From Phycicoccus flavus (lineage in GTDB: Bacteria; Actinomycetota; Actinomycetes; Actinomycetales; Dermatophilaceae), in assembly GCF_004025965.2 (NCBI RefSeq), contig NZ_SAYU02000004.1, forward strand, positions 36,878 to 100,877: a DNA stretch of 64,000 nucleotides. The letters are read 5' to 3'. Position 1 is the stretch's first letter. Every line of letters begins with the position of its first letter. Shown in pieces: positions 44,429 through 52,863 of this stretch. Below the pieces are notes generated by a model. It searched no databases and was not told the DNA's origin. It saw only the letters and a program-made list of their open reading frames with translations. The position numbers and the translations under genes are program-made.

Positions 44429-45340
44429 TCATCCGCCACCGGCGGCGTCGGCGGCGAGGACGAACCGGCGGAACGCCTCGGCCGACGGCAGCCGCGGCCG
44501 GCGTTCCAGCCAGGCCAGCCCGACCTCGCGGCGGGCGTCGTCGTCGGTGAGCGGGACGAGCCGGGTGCGGGCGAAGGTCGTCGGGGCGGGCAGCCCCTGG
44601 GCCGGGACGACCGACACCCCGAGGCCGGCGGCGACGAAGCCGCGGATGGTCGGCAGGTCCTCGGCCTCGATGGCGACGTCCGGCTCGAACCCGGCGGCGC
44701 GGCACAGCCGCAGCACCTGGTCGCGCATGCGGGAGGGCGCGGACTGCAGGACGAACGGCTCGGCGGCCACCTCGTGCAGCGCCAGGCGCCGCCGCCCGGC
44801 CAGCGGGTGGGCCGGTCCGACGCACAGGACGAACGGCTCGGTGAGGATGTGCTGCCAGACCACGCCCTGGCCGGCCACCCGGTTCGGGGTGAGCTCGAGG
44901 TCGGCGCGGCCGGTGGCGAGCTCGGTCGACACCCGCCCCTGCTCCCCGCCCTCGGTCTGCTCCAGGACCACCCGGACGCCGGGGTGCGCCGCCTTGAAGG
45001 CCCCGACGAGCGAGGGGACGAGCCAGCTGCCGAAGGACAGCGGGTAGGCGAGGGTGACGACGCCGCTCTCGGGGTCGACGAGCTCGGTGACGGCGGCCAG
45101 GCCGTCGTCGAGGGCGTTGACGAGGTCGTCGACGTGCCGCTTGAACGCCGCGCCGGCGTGCGTCATCCGCAGGACCCGGCCCTGGCGACGGAGCAGCGGC
45201 GTACCGACCTCCTCCTCCAGCCGGGCGAGGGCGCGCGAGACCCCGGGCTGGCTGACGCCGAAGACGTCGCTGACCTCGGTGACGGTGTAGCCGTCGGCGA
45301 CGAGCTGGAACCAGCGCAGCGCATCGGTGTCCATACCCAT
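44429..45340 (-). CDS. LysR family transcriptional regulator
   Basis: A 303-aa LysR protein. The N-terminal winged helix DALRWFQLVADGYTVTEVSD with VSQPGVSRALARLEEEVG is clear, then the PBP-like effector domain (about 92-295) with LVPSLVGAFKAAHPGVRVV. It is divergent from an 88-aa unknown gene, which is the most likely target. An ATA/TAT-ended partly symmetric tract, ATAGTGCATGTGTCGTAT at 45345-45362, lies in the 71-bp gap and could be a binding site, though the symmetry is imperfect. Confidence 0.88.
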   Translation of the reverse strand: MGMDTDALRWFQLVADGYTVTEVSDVFGVSQPGVSRALARLEEEVGTPLLRRQGRVLRMTHAGAAFKRHVDDLVNALDDGLAAVTELVDPESGVVTLAYPLSFGSWLVPSLVGAFKAAHPGVRVVLEQTEGGEQGRVSTELATGRADLELTPNRVAGQGVVWQHILTEPFVLCVGPAHPLAGRRRLALHEVAAEPFVLQSAPSRMRDQVLRLCRAAGFEPDVAIEAEDLPTIRGFVAAGLGVSVVPAQGLPAPTTFARTRLVPLTDDDARREVGLAWLERRPRLPSAEAFRRFVLAADAAGGG

Positions 45341-45411
45341 GACGATAGTGCATGTGTCGTATGGCTCGATTTCATTGGACGCATGGGTGCTCCGAGGCGA
45401 ACACTGGACGC

Positions 45412-45678
45412 ATGACGACGAACACGAACCTCTGGACCACCGTCAAGGACGAGCTGCGCGAGCGCCGTGAGCGCCGCGAGGCCACCCGCCGGCTGCGCGC
45501 CGACCTCGCCGCCTACCGCACGCCGACCGAGGTCGAGGACCTCATGGCCACGGTCGACGCCCACGAGGCCGCCGGTCTCGCGCCCGACGCCCCGGTCATC
45601 CGCGGGATCCTCCAGGACAACCTGCGCGGCTACTACGAGGCCCGCCAGGCGCCGATGCGCCAGGCCATCGGTCTCTGA
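45412..45678 (+). CDS. Small hypothetical protein (88 aa)
   Basis: A charged helical protein, MTTNTNLWTTVKDELRERRE, with DLAAYRTPTEVEDLMATVDA and ending in YEARQAPMRQAIGL. It has no signal or membrane segment. Similar short proteins of unknown function occur near LysR genes in actinobacteria, but I cannot name a family. It is divergent from the LysR regulator. Confidence 0.65.
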   Translation: MTTNTNLWTTVKDELRERRERREATRRLRADLAAYRTPTEVEDLMATVDAHEAAGLAPDAPVIRGILQDNLRGYYEARQAPMRQAIGL

Positions 45679-45691
45679 GGACCGCCTCCCC

Positions 45692-46132
45692 TCAGGCCCG
45701 CGGCGTGGTGTCGGTCCCCGGCACCACCCGCAGCCCGATCGGCCCCGGGTTCCACGCGACCTCCCAGCGGAGGCCGTCCGGGTCGGCGAAGTAGCCCGAG
45801 TAGCCGCCCCACTCCCGGTCCCGGGCACCACCCACCTGCGCCCCGGCGTCGGCGGCGAGCCGCAGCACCGCATCGACGAGGGCCGGGGTCTCGACGTTGT
45901 GGCTGAGGACGACGGGGACGAGCCCTGGCCCCCGGGTCGTCGGGCCGCCGGTCTCCGCCTCGAACGCCGCGCGGTCCCACAGCGAGAGCACGAGGCGCTC
46001 GCCCGCCGCGAACATGACGACCTCCCCGGGGACCTCGAGCTCCGGGCGCCAGCCGAGCCCGCCGGCGTAGAACCGGGTGCTGGCCGCGAGGTCGGCGACG
46101 GCCAGGGTGACGAACGAGATGCGCTGCTCCAT
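45692..46132 (-). CDS. VOC family protein
   Basis: A 146-aa vicinal-oxygen-chelate fold protein. RISFVTLAVADLAASTRFYA begins the first repeat and WGGYSGYFADPDGLRWEVAW the second. No substrate can be assigned. The gene converges on the 88-aa unknown gene and is divergent from the MetF-like gene. Confidence 0.87.
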   Translation of the reverse strand: MEQRISFVTLAVADLAASTRFYAGGLGWRPELEVPGEVVMFAAGERLVLSLWDRAAFEAETGGPTTRGPGLVPVVLSHNVETPALVDAVLRLAADAGAQVGGARDREWGGYSGYFADPDGLRWEVAWNPGPIGLRVVPGTDTTPRA

Positions 46133-46215
46133 CCCCGGAGCGTGGCAGACGGCGCCGACACCCGGATCCGTCGGCGGACACCTCTGGCGTCGCGGGCTCC
46201 CGCGGTCCTACGCTG

Positions 46216-46245
46216 ACCCTGTCGGTGCGTATGACGAGACAGGGT
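46216..46245 (+). promoter_or_regulatory. Inverted repeat in the leader of the MetF-like gene
   Basis: ACCCTGTC and GACAGGGT are exact 8-bp arms separated by 14 bases; the second arm ends five bases before the ATG. A -10-like TACGCT lies at 46209-46214, so the arms straddle the predicted start of transcription and the ribosome site. It may be an operator or a leader hairpin. Confidence 0.5.
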
Positions 46246-46250
46246 GCGTA

Positions 46251-47117
46251 ATGAGCAACGAACTGCCCACGGTGGCCCTGGCGCGGCTCGTCGAGGGGGC
46301 CCGCTACGAGGTCATGCCGACGCCGACCATCGTCGACAAGGTGCGGACCCACGTCCCCGCGTCGGTGCCGATCACCGTCACTGCCGCCCCGGGGAAGGGC
46401 CTGGAGGCGACGCTGTGGACCTCGGTCGAGCTCGCGGGCGCCGGCTACACCGTGGTCCCCCACCTCGCGGCCCGCATGGTGAGCGGTCGCGCCGAGCTCG
46501 CCGAGGTCGTCGCCCGGCTCGCCGAGGCCGGGGTCACCCAGGTCTTCGTCCCCGGCGGTGACGCCGACCCGCCGGCCGGCGACTACACCTCGGCCCTGGA
46601 CCTCCTGCGCGACCTGGACACGCTCGAGCACCCCTTCACGCACGTCGGCATCACCGGGTACCCGGAGTCGCACCCGAGCATCGACGACGACGTCACCGTG
46701 CAGTCGATGTGGGACAAGCGCACGTACGCGACGCACATCGTCTCGAACATGACGTTCGACGCCGAGGGACTCGGCACGTGGTGCGAGCGGGTCCGGCGGC
46801 GCGGGGTCGGCCTGCCGCTGCTCGTCGGCGTGCCCGGCCCGGTCGACCGCGCCAAGCTGCTGGGCATGGCCGGCAAGATCGGCGTCGGGGAGTCGCTGCG
46901 CTTCCTCCGCAAGCAGAAGTCGGTCTTCGCGCGGATCGCCGCCCCCGGCTTCTCCACCGACAAGTTCGTCAGCCGGGTCGGGGCGCTGTCGGCCAACCCG
47001 GCCCTGAGGATCGAGGGCCTGCACGTCTTCACCTTCAACCAGGTCGAGGCCATGGAGGCCTGGCGGGCCAGGATGCTCGACGAGGCGAGGACGGCCCGGG
47101 TCCGCCCCGTGGGATGA
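46251..47117 (+). CDS. Methylenetetrahydrofolate reductase-like protein
   Basis: A 288-aa TIM-barrel protein of the MetF superfamily. YEVMPTP near residue 20 corresponds to the catalytic glutamate strand, and VTQVFVPGGD and HVGITGYPESHP are the conserved pterin and flavin-site strands. It is shorter and distinct from canonical MetF. Related forms occur beside MttB-type methyltransferases, where they are thought to oxidise methyl-tetrahydrofolate to methylene-tetrahydrofolate. Linked here to the corrinoid operon 2-8 kb away. An 8-bp inverted repeat lies just upstream. Confidence 0.78.
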   Translation: MSNELPTVALARLVEGARYEVMPTPTIVDKVRTHVPASVPITVTAAPGKGLEATLWTSVELAGAGYTVVPHLAARMVSGRAELAEVVARLAEAGVTQVFVPGGDADPPAGDYTSALDLLRDLDTLEHPFTHVGITGYPESHPSIDDDVTVQSMWDKRTYATHIVSNMTFDAEGLGTWCERVRRRGVGLPLLVGVPGPVDRAKLLGMAGKIGVGESLRFLRKQKSVFARIAAPGFSTDKFVSRVGALSANPALRIEGLHVFTFNQVEAMEAWRARMLDEARTARVRPVG

Positions 47118-47154
47118 GCGGGCGGGTGTCGGAGCCCGGACCTAGCGTGAGGGG

Positions 47155-48033
47155 GTGACGAACCGACTCTCCACCCTCCTCGGCGACCGGGCCGCCGTCC
47201 TCGACGGCGGCTACGGCTGGCTCCTCCAGGAACGCGGCCTGCCGCCCGGCGAGTGCGCCGAGTCCTGGAACGTCACCCACCCCGAGGCCGTCGCCGCCCT
47301 GCACGAGGAGTACGCCGCGGCCGGCGCCGGGATCATCACGACGAACACCTTCGGCGCCACCGAGCCGCGGCTCGCCGCGCACGGCTGGTCCGGTCGCGCC
47401 GAGGAGGTCAACCGGGCCGCCGCCGAGATCGCCCGGGGCGTGGCGTCGCGGCACGGAGCCCTCGTCGCGGGCAACCTCGGGCCCACGGGAGAGCTCCTCG
47501 AGCCGCTCGGCACCCTCTCCGCCGACGACGTCCGCGCCCTGTACGCCGAGCAGGTCCGCGGCCTCGTCGCGGGCGGGGTCGACCTCGTCCTCGTCGAGAC
47601 GATGAGCGACCTGGACGAGACCCGGGCCGCGATCGCCGCCGTCCGCGAGGTCGCGCCGGACCTGCCGGTCGTCGCGACGATGTCCTTCGACACCAACCTG
47701 CGCACGATGATGGGCGTCACGCCGGCCGCCGCCGTCACCGCGCTCGCCGAGGCCGGCGCCGACGGCGTCGGCGCCAACTGCGGGCGCGGTCCGGACGAGA
47801 TGCGGGTCATCGCCCAGCAGCTCGTCGACGCCCGGCCGGACGACGTGCTGCTCGTCGTCCAGTCCAACGCCGGACTGCCCGAGCTCGACGGCGACCGCTT
47901 CGTCTACACCGTCGGTCCGGACGAGATGGCCGCGCACGCCGCCGAGCTGCGCGGTCTCGGCATCGACGTCGTCGGGTCCTGCTGCGGCTCCGACCCCGCC
48001 CACACCAAGGCCGTCGCGTCCGCCCTGGCCTGA
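47155..48033 (+). CDS. Homocysteine S-methyltransferase-like protein
   Basis: A 292-aa BHMT/HMT-fold enzyme. The zinc ligands appear in GANCGRGPDE and GSCCGSDPAH, and TNTFGATEPRL is the conserved early segment. It moves a methyl group from a donor (betaine, S-methylmethionine or a related compound) to a thiol. GTG 47155 lies nine bases after a TAGCGT -10-like box, so its transcript may be almost leaderless. Placed with the MetF-like gene, it could remove surplus methyl groups to methionine. A betaine donor is only a possibility. Confidence 0.83.
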   Translation: MTNRLSTLLGDRAAVLDGGYGWLLQERGLPPGECAESWNVTHPEAVAALHEEYAAAGAGIITTNTFGATEPRLAAHGWSGRAEEVNRAAAEIARGVASRHGALVAGNLGPTGELLEPLGTLSADDVRALYAEQVRGLVAGGVDLVLVETMSDLDETRAAIAAVREVAPDLPVVATMSFDTNLRTMMGVTPAAAVTALAEAGADGVGANCGRGPDEMRVIAQQLVDARPDDVLLVVQSNAGLPELDGDRFVYTVGPDEMAAHAAELRGLGIDVVGSCCGSDPAHTKAVASALA

Positions 48034-48069
48034 GGACGGACGCGACGGCGGCGGTGGACCGCGCCGGGC

Positions 48070-48708
48070 TCAGGCGACGCGGCGGGCCAGCTCGGCCCCG
48101 GCGTCACCGGCGGCCTCCTCGGCCGTCTTGCGCATGAGCGTGGCGACCTCCAGGAGCTCGTCGAGGGCCGGGTTGACGCCCGCGAGGGTCAGCTCGCGCT
48201 CGACGAGGGTGAGGTCGGCGCCCCAGACGTCGACGAGGACCCGGCGGTAGTACTCGGTGCTGTGGTCCCAGCCCTCCTTGGGCGTCCCCTCGGCGTAGGA
48301 GCCGCCGCGGGTGACGACGGCGACGACGGGCGTGCCCTCGAGCAGCCGGGTGCCCGGTGCGGCGCCGGCGATGGCGAGGTCGATCCAGGCCTTGACGTGC
48401 TGGGAGACGCCCCAGTTGTAGAGCGGCAGCGCGAGCACCGCGGCGTCGGCCTGTCGCAGCTCGTCCGCGACGGTGGCGGCCAGGGCGAGCGCGTCGCGCT
48501 GCGCCGGGGTGCGCTCGCCCTCGGGGGTGAAGGACCCGCCGACCGCGAGCGGCCAGGCGTCGGCGGGGAGGGGGTCGGCGCCCAGGTGGCGACGGACGAC
48601 CGCGGCGTCGGGGCGCTCGGCGGTGAACCGCTCGAGGACGAGGTCGGCGAGGGCGCTGCTGGCGGACCGCTCGCCCTGGATGGAGGCGTCGATGCGGAGG
48701 AGGGACAC
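48070..48708 (-). CDS. FMN-dependent NADH-azoreductase/quinone reductase (AzoR type)
   Basis: A 212-aa flavodoxin-fold enzyme. The N-terminal SLLRIDASIQGERSASSAL binds FMN phosphate, and LPLYNWGVSQHVKAWID is the AzoR signature. It detoxifies quinones and azo compounds with NADH. GTG 48708 has an AGGAG site six bases upstream. It is divergent from a MarR gene with two copies of a palindrome between them, so it is very likely controlled by that regulator. Confidence 0.88.
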   Translation of the reverse strand: MSLLRIDASIQGERSASSALADLVLERFTAERPDAAVVRRHLGADPLPADAWPLAVGGSFTPEGERTPAQRDALALAATVADELRQADAAVLALPLYNWGVSQHVKAWIDLAIAGAAPGTRLLEGTPVVAVVTRGGSYAEGTPKEGWDHSTEYYRRVLVDVWGADLTLVERELTLAGVNPALDELLEVATLMRKTAEEAAGDAGAELARRVA

Positions 48709-48727
48709 GGGGACTCCTGACGGTTGG

Positions 48728-48774
48728 ACTTGAATGTTCAAGCGATCCTACACGCTCGACTTGAATGTTCAAGT
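48728..48774. promoter_or_regulatory. Twin MarR-type operators
   Basis: CTTGAATGTTCAAG occurs twice (48729-48742 and 48760-48773). The second extends to a 7+7 palindrome ACTTGAA-TG-TTCAAGT. Their spacing of 31 bp, about three helical turns, places both on one DNA face. The right site covers the region upstream of a TACGAT -10 for marR. Probable binding site of the adjacent MarR. Confidence 0.85.
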
Positions 48775-48792
48775 CAGGGGTACGATGTCGTC

Positions 48793-49320
48793 GTGGCAGC
48801 ACCGTCCGACCCCGGCCCCGAGGGCACCGTGGCCTGGCTCGACGCCGACCAGATGCGCGAGTGGCGCTCCCTCATGGCGCTCGTGACCCGGCTCCCCAGT
48901 GCGCTCGACGCCCAGCTGAAGCGGGACGCCGGCCTCAACGGCTTCGAGTACCACGTCCTCGCCGCCCTCTCCGACGCGCCGGACCACACCCTGCCCCTCA
49001 CCGACCTCGCCGGCCGGTCCCGGGGCTCGCTCTCCCGCCTCTCGCACGCCGTGACCCGGCTCGAGAACGCCGGCTGGCTCACCCGCGAGCGGTGCACCGG
49101 CGGCGGCCCCTCGCGGGTCGAGGCGCGGCTCACCGCGGCCGGCGTGGAGAAGCTGCAGGACTGCGCCCCCGGCCACGTCCGCGAGGTGCGACGCCTCGTC
49201 GTCGACGTCCTCACCCCGGACGAGCTCCGTGCGCTCGGGCACGCCGCGCGGACGGTGGTCCGGGCCGCCGGGCTGGACCCCGCGGACGGCGACCGGGTCG
49301 GCCCGCCGCCCCCCTGCTGA
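48793..49320 (+). CDS. MarR family transcriptional regulator
   Basis: A 175-aa winged-helix MarR protein. YHVLAALSDAPDHTLPLTDL then SRGSLSRLSHAVTRLENAGW is the DNA-reading helix region, with a beta-wing RERCTGGGPSRVEARLT. A single Cys is in EKLQDCAPGH. GTG 48793 lies seven bases after a TACGAT box, so translation may be nearly leaderless. Divergent from the azoreductase-like gene, with twin operators between. Quinone- or oxidant-responsive control is a plausible model. Confidence 0.9.
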   Translation: MAAPSDPGPEGTVAWLDADQMREWRSLMALVTRLPSALDAQLKRDAGLNGFEYHVLAALSDAPDHTLPLTDLAGRSRGSLSRLSHAVTRLENAGWLTRERCTGGGPSRVEARLTAAGVEKLQDCAPGHVREVRRLVVDVLTPDELRALGHAARTVVRAAGLDPADGDRVGPPPPC

Positions 49321-49335
49321 GGACCCCGTCCCGGG

Positions 49336-49950
49336 TCAGCCGGTCCTTACGCAGGGCCCCGGGGCGACGAGGGCGCCGATCGCGGCCTCCAGGCCTCCGG
49401 TTCCGGTGGGGCGGACCTGCAGCGGCAGCCCGAGCCGCTCGGCGGCCTCCTGGGCCAGGGCCCGCAGCTCGGCCGTCTCGGCCGGGTCGGTGGTCTGCAC
49501 GAGCCACACGACGCGGGTGTAGTGCCGGAAGTACTCCTCCCGCAGCTCGGGGTACCGGTCCAGACCCAGCTCCTGGAGCACCGTGCGGGCGAACGAGCGC
49601 ACGAGGAAGTCGGTGAGCAGGTAGGTGCCGGGCTCGGCCTCGGCCATCGTCTCGATCTCGCTCGGCCCGGCGAAGAGGTCGTAGCAGTGGAGCCCGGGCA
49701 GCCGCTCGAGGTCCAGGCGCGCGCACAGCGCGTCGAGGGCGCCGTAGGTCCCGCAGTCCGCGTAACCGACGGCGACCCGGCCGTAGCGCGGCGCCAGCTC
49801 GCCGACGAGCTCCTCGACCGCCGCGGCGATGCGCTGCGGCTGGTTGTGCAGCAGCGGGGGCAGGGGGTGGACGTCCAGGCCCCACTCGGCGTGCCGCGCC
49901 GCCGCCTCCGCGGCCGGCCGGGCGATGGCCCCGCACGCCACGAGCGCCAC
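49336..49950 (-). CDS. DUF1638 family protein
   Basis: A 204-aa DUF1638 protein. VALVACGAIARPAAEAA begins the conserved part, followed by LPPLLHNQPQRI and the VAVGYADCGTYGALDAL block with a conserved Cys. DUF1638 genes are commonly found with corrinoid methyltransferase systems, but the biochemical role is unknown. I used GTG 49950; an ATG at 50055 has a good GAGGAGGT site but would add a 35-residue Ser/Thr/Pro-rich head and overlap the activator gene by 68 bases. Last gene of the leftward corrinoid operon. Confidence 0.82.
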   Translation of the reverse strand: MALVACGAIARPAAEAAARHAEWGLDVHPLPPLLHNQPQRIAAAVEELVGELAPRYGRVAVGYADCGTYGALDALCARLDLERLPGLHCYDLFAGPSEIETMAEAEPGTYLLTDFLVRSFARTVLQELGLDRYPELREEYFRHYTRVVWLVQTTDPAETAELRALAQEAAERLGLPLQVRPTGTGGLEAAIGALVAPGPCVRTG

Positions 49951-49987
49951 CCGCCCCCGGCGTCCCGGCGCGGGCGGGGAGGTGGGC

Positions 49988-51973
49988 TCAGACGGGGAAG
50001 GCGAGCTGGTCGACGAAGCGGTCGTTGAAGTCGGGACGGTCGGAGAGCTCGACATAGCGCACCTCCTCGAGCAGGGCGTCGGCCCCGGCCCGCTCGCGGG
50101 CCGAGAGCAGCACCATCTTCGCTCCCTCCCCGGCGACGTTGCCGGCCGAGACGATCCGCAGCACCGGCAGTCTCGGCACGAGGCCGATGCGCACCGCCGA
50201 CCCCGGCGAGAGGTAGGACCCGAACGAGCCCGCGAGCAGCACCTGCTGGATCTCGCCCGGGTCCAGCCCGAGCTCCTCGATGAGCAGGGTCCAGCCCGTC
50301 GAGATCGCCGCCTTGGCGAACTGCAGCTCGCGCACGTCCCGCTGCGAGAGGTAGACCGAGTCCTCGGCCGCCGCTCCCGGCTCCGGGCGGTGGAGCACGA
50401 AGACCCGCTCGTTGTCCCGGACGCTGGCCATCCGGTCCGCGAGCGCCGGGGCGATCGAGGAGGCGGCGTCGTCGGGGACGAAGCGGCCGGAGGCGTCCAG
50501 CAGCCCGACCTTGACGAGCTCGGCGACCGCGTCGACGAGCCCCGAGCCGCAGAGCCCGCGCGGCTCGACGTCGCCGATGACCCCGAGCACGACGGCGCTC
50601 GCCGGGTCCTCGGCGCTCGCGTCCAGCCGCACCGTCTCGACGGCCCCGTCGGCGGCCCGCATGCCGCAGCGGATGGCGCCGCCCTCGAAGGCCGGGCCCG
50701 CCGGTGCGGCGGTGGTGACGATGGTCTCGCCGTCGGAGAGGGCGATCTCGCAGTTGGTCCCGACGTCGATGAACAGCCGGACCCGCTTGTCGCGGTCGAG
50801 CCCCGACGCGAGCATGCCCGCGACGATGTCGCCGCCGACGTACGCGCCGAGCGCCGGGAACACGACGGCGCGGGCGCCGGGGTGCAGCGCGAGGCCCAGG
50901 TCGCCGGCCCGCAGCACCGGCCAGTCGGCGGTGGACTGCACGAAGGGGGCGACCCCGAGGGGCTCGGGGTCGATGCCGAGCAGCAGCGCCGTCATCGTCG
51001 CGTTGCCGGCCAGGGCCACCTCGTAGACCTCGGCCGGGTCGACCCCGCCCTCGGCGCACACCTCGTCGGCGAGCTCGGCCAGGGTCTGCCGGGCCAGGTC
51101 GGCGAGCCGCGGCAGCGCCTCGGGGTCCATCATCGTCGCGCTGATCCGGGTGATGACGTCGCCGCCGAAGGGCTGCTGCTTGTTGAGCATCGACGCCACC
51201 GCCACCGGGGTCCCGGTCTCGAGGTCCAGCAGCGTCGCCACCACCGTCGTCGTCCCGAGGTCGTAGGCGATCGCGTGCCGGCGCGCGGTGGTGTCACCGG
51301 GCTCGACGTCGACGAGGGTCTCGTCGACGACGACCGCCGTCGCCTTGAAGTCGCTCTGCCGCAGGACCGTCGGCAGCCGCCGCAGCGCGTGCAGGTCGGG
51401 CTCCAGGGTGAGGTCGTCGACGGCGTCGCGCAGCCGGGCCAGGTCGGTGCGCTGGTCCGAGAGCGTGGGCTCGGTGAGCTCGACGTAGCGCTTCTGCACC
51501 GCCGGCCGCAGGATCACCTGTCGGCCGACCCCGACCGTCGAGGCCTTGGGCCGGGTGACGAGCGGCGGCACCTCGACGGCGAGGTCGTGGGTGGCCCGGA
51601 CGAGGCAGGCGAGCCGCCAGCCGTCCTCGAGCTGCTCGGAGGTGAAGGTCCGCACGTCGTGCCGGCTGACCGGCGCCCCGGCCGCGGTGAGGCGCACCTT
51701 GCACTTGCGGCAGGTGCCGTGCCCGCCGCACGTGGAGTCGACGGCGATGCCGTTCCACGACGCGGCGTCGAACACCGACACCCCGGGCGGCACGCGCACG
51801 ACGCGCTCGGCCGGGCTGAAGGACAGCGTCACCCGGCCGAGGCCGTCGGGCTGCGCCGTCGCCTCGTCGGCGACGAGCGCGGCGGGCGGCTCGATGAGCC
51901 CCTCGCGGCGCAGCCCGTCGAGGACGTCGTCGAACGGCCGGTGCGTGCCCGGGGCGTCCGTCCCGTCGCTCAC
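49988..51973 (-). CDS. RACo-like corrinoid reductive activator (ferredoxin plus ASKHA domains)
   Basis: A 661-aa protein. An N-terminal [2Fe-2S] ferredoxin domain has Cys82, 88, 91 and 123 (CGGHGTCRKC with a later LACL). The rest is an ASKHA-type ATPase with AYDLGTTTVVATLLD and FIDVGTNCEIAL, and a C-terminal LLAGSFGSYLSP motif. Proteins of this class (RACo, RamA) use ATP to restore Co(I) in corrinoid proteins that have oxidised to Co(II), here probably the adjacent corrinoid protein. It starts at GTG 51973, overlapping the methyltransferase stop by four bases. Confidence 0.9.
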   Translation of the reverse strand: MSDGTDAPGTHRPFDDVLDGLRREGLIEPPAALVADEATAQPDGLGRVTLSFSPAERVVRVPPGVSVFDAASWNGIAVDSTCGGHGTCRKCKVRLTAAGAPVSRHDVRTFTSEQLEDGWRLACLVRATHDLAVEVPPLVTRPKASTVGVGRQVILRPAVQKRYVELTEPTLSDQRTDLARLRDAVDDLTLEPDLHALRRLPTVLRQSDFKATAVVVDETLVDVEPGDTTARRHAIAYDLGTTTVVATLLDLETGTPVAVASMLNKQQPFGGDVITRISATMMDPEALPRLADLARQTLAELADEVCAEGGVDPAEVYEVALAGNATMTALLLGIDPEPLGVAPFVQSTADWPVLRAGDLGLALHPGARAVVFPALGAYVGGDIVAGMLASGLDRDKRVRLFIDVGTNCEIALSDGETIVTTAAPAGPAFEGGAIRCGMRAADGAVETVRLDASAEDPASAVVLGVIGDVEPRGLCGSGLVDAVAELVKVGLLDASGRFVPDDAASSIAPALADRMASVRDNERVFVLHRPEPGAAAEDSVYLSQRDVRELQFAKAAISTGWTLLIEELGLDPGEIQQVLLAGSFGSYLSPGSAVRIGLVPRLPVLRIVSAGNVAGEGAKMVLLSARERAGADALLEEVRYVELSDRPDFNDRFVDQLAFPV

Positions 51974-52863
51974 GCCGTCCCGGCGGCGGCGGCCTCGGCG
52001 GCCTGCCGCGCCCGGTGGGTGCCGATCCACGACATGCCCCACTCGTCGTTGCCGAGCAGCAGGTCGGCGGCGCGCACGGCGTCGACGATCTGCGGGGTGC
52101 GGGCGTCCATGATCGCGCTCGTCATGCCGGCCGACATCGCGAGCGGCAGCCAGGCGGCGTTGATCGCGTGGCGGCCGGGCATGCCGAAGCTGACGTTCGA
52201 GGCGCCGCACGTCGTGTTGAGGCCCCAGCGCTCGCGGATCTGCCGGATGACGTCGAGGGTCACCCCGCCGACGGTCGAGTCGGCGCCGATGGGCATGGCC
52301 AGCGGGTCGATGACGATGTCCTCGACGGCGATGCCGTACTCCTCGGTGGCCACCCGGACGATCTTCTCGGTGAGGGCGATCCGCTTCTCGGCCTCCATCG
52401 GGATCTCGTCCTCGTCGTTGGGCAGCGCGACGACGGCGGCGTCGTACTTCTTCACGAGCGGGAGGATGGCCGCCATCCGGTCGTCCTCGGCGGTGATGGA
52501 GTTGACGAGCGCGCGGCCCTGGTAGGCGGCGAGCCCGGCCTCGAGGGCCTCGACGACCGAGGAGTCGATGCAGATCGGCAGGTCGGTGAGCTCCTGGACC
52601 ATCCGGATGGCCTTGACGAGCAGCTCGGCCTCGTCGGTGAGGGGGACGCCCATGTTGATGTCGAGGACGTCGGCGCCGCCCGCGACCTGGGCCGCAACGT
52701 CCTTGGCCACGATGGACAGGTCGCCCTCGCGCAGCGCGGCCTGGAGGACCGGGCGGCCGGTGGGGTTGATCCGCTCGCCGATGACGCAGAACGGCTTGTC
52801 GGCGCCGATGACCACCTCCTTGGTGGCCGAGCGCAGGACGGTGTGCCGCAGCGGGGCGGTCAT
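51970..52863 (-). CDS. Methyltetrahydrofolate:corrinoid methyltransferase (MtgA/AcsE type)
   Basis: A 297-aa pterin-binding TIM barrel. FCVIGERINPTGRP and DVLDINMGVP are the dihydropteroate-synthase-like motifs, and CIDSSVVEALEAGL and CGASNVSFGMPGR are matching strands. It transfers methyl groups between corrinoid and tetrahydrofolate. In a demethylation pathway it would load methyl-corrinoid methyl onto tetrahydrofolate, giving methyl-THF for the MetF-like enzyme. It overlaps both neighbours by four bases. Direction of flux is inferred from the cluster. Confidence 0.9.
   Translation of the reverse strand: MTAPLRHTVLRSATKEVVIGADKPFCVIGERINPTGRPVLQAALREGDLSIVAKDVAAQVAGGADVLDINMGVPLTDEAELLVKAIRMVQELTDLPICIDSSVVEALEAGLAAYQGRALVNSITAEDDRMAAILPLVKKYDAAVVALPNDEDEIPMEAEKRIALTEKIVRVATEEYGIAVEDIVIDPLAMPIGADSTVGGVTLDVIRQIRERWGLNTTCGASNVSFGMPGRHAINAAWLPLAMSAGMTSAIMDARTPQIVDAVRAADLLLGNDEWGMSWIGTHRARQAAEAAAAGTA

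Noticed and set aside
49951..50055. ATG 50055 as start of the DUF1638 gene
   Set aside because: It has a good ribosome site but would add a Ser/Thr/Pro-rich unconserved head and overlap the activator gene by 68 bases; I kept it only as an alternative.
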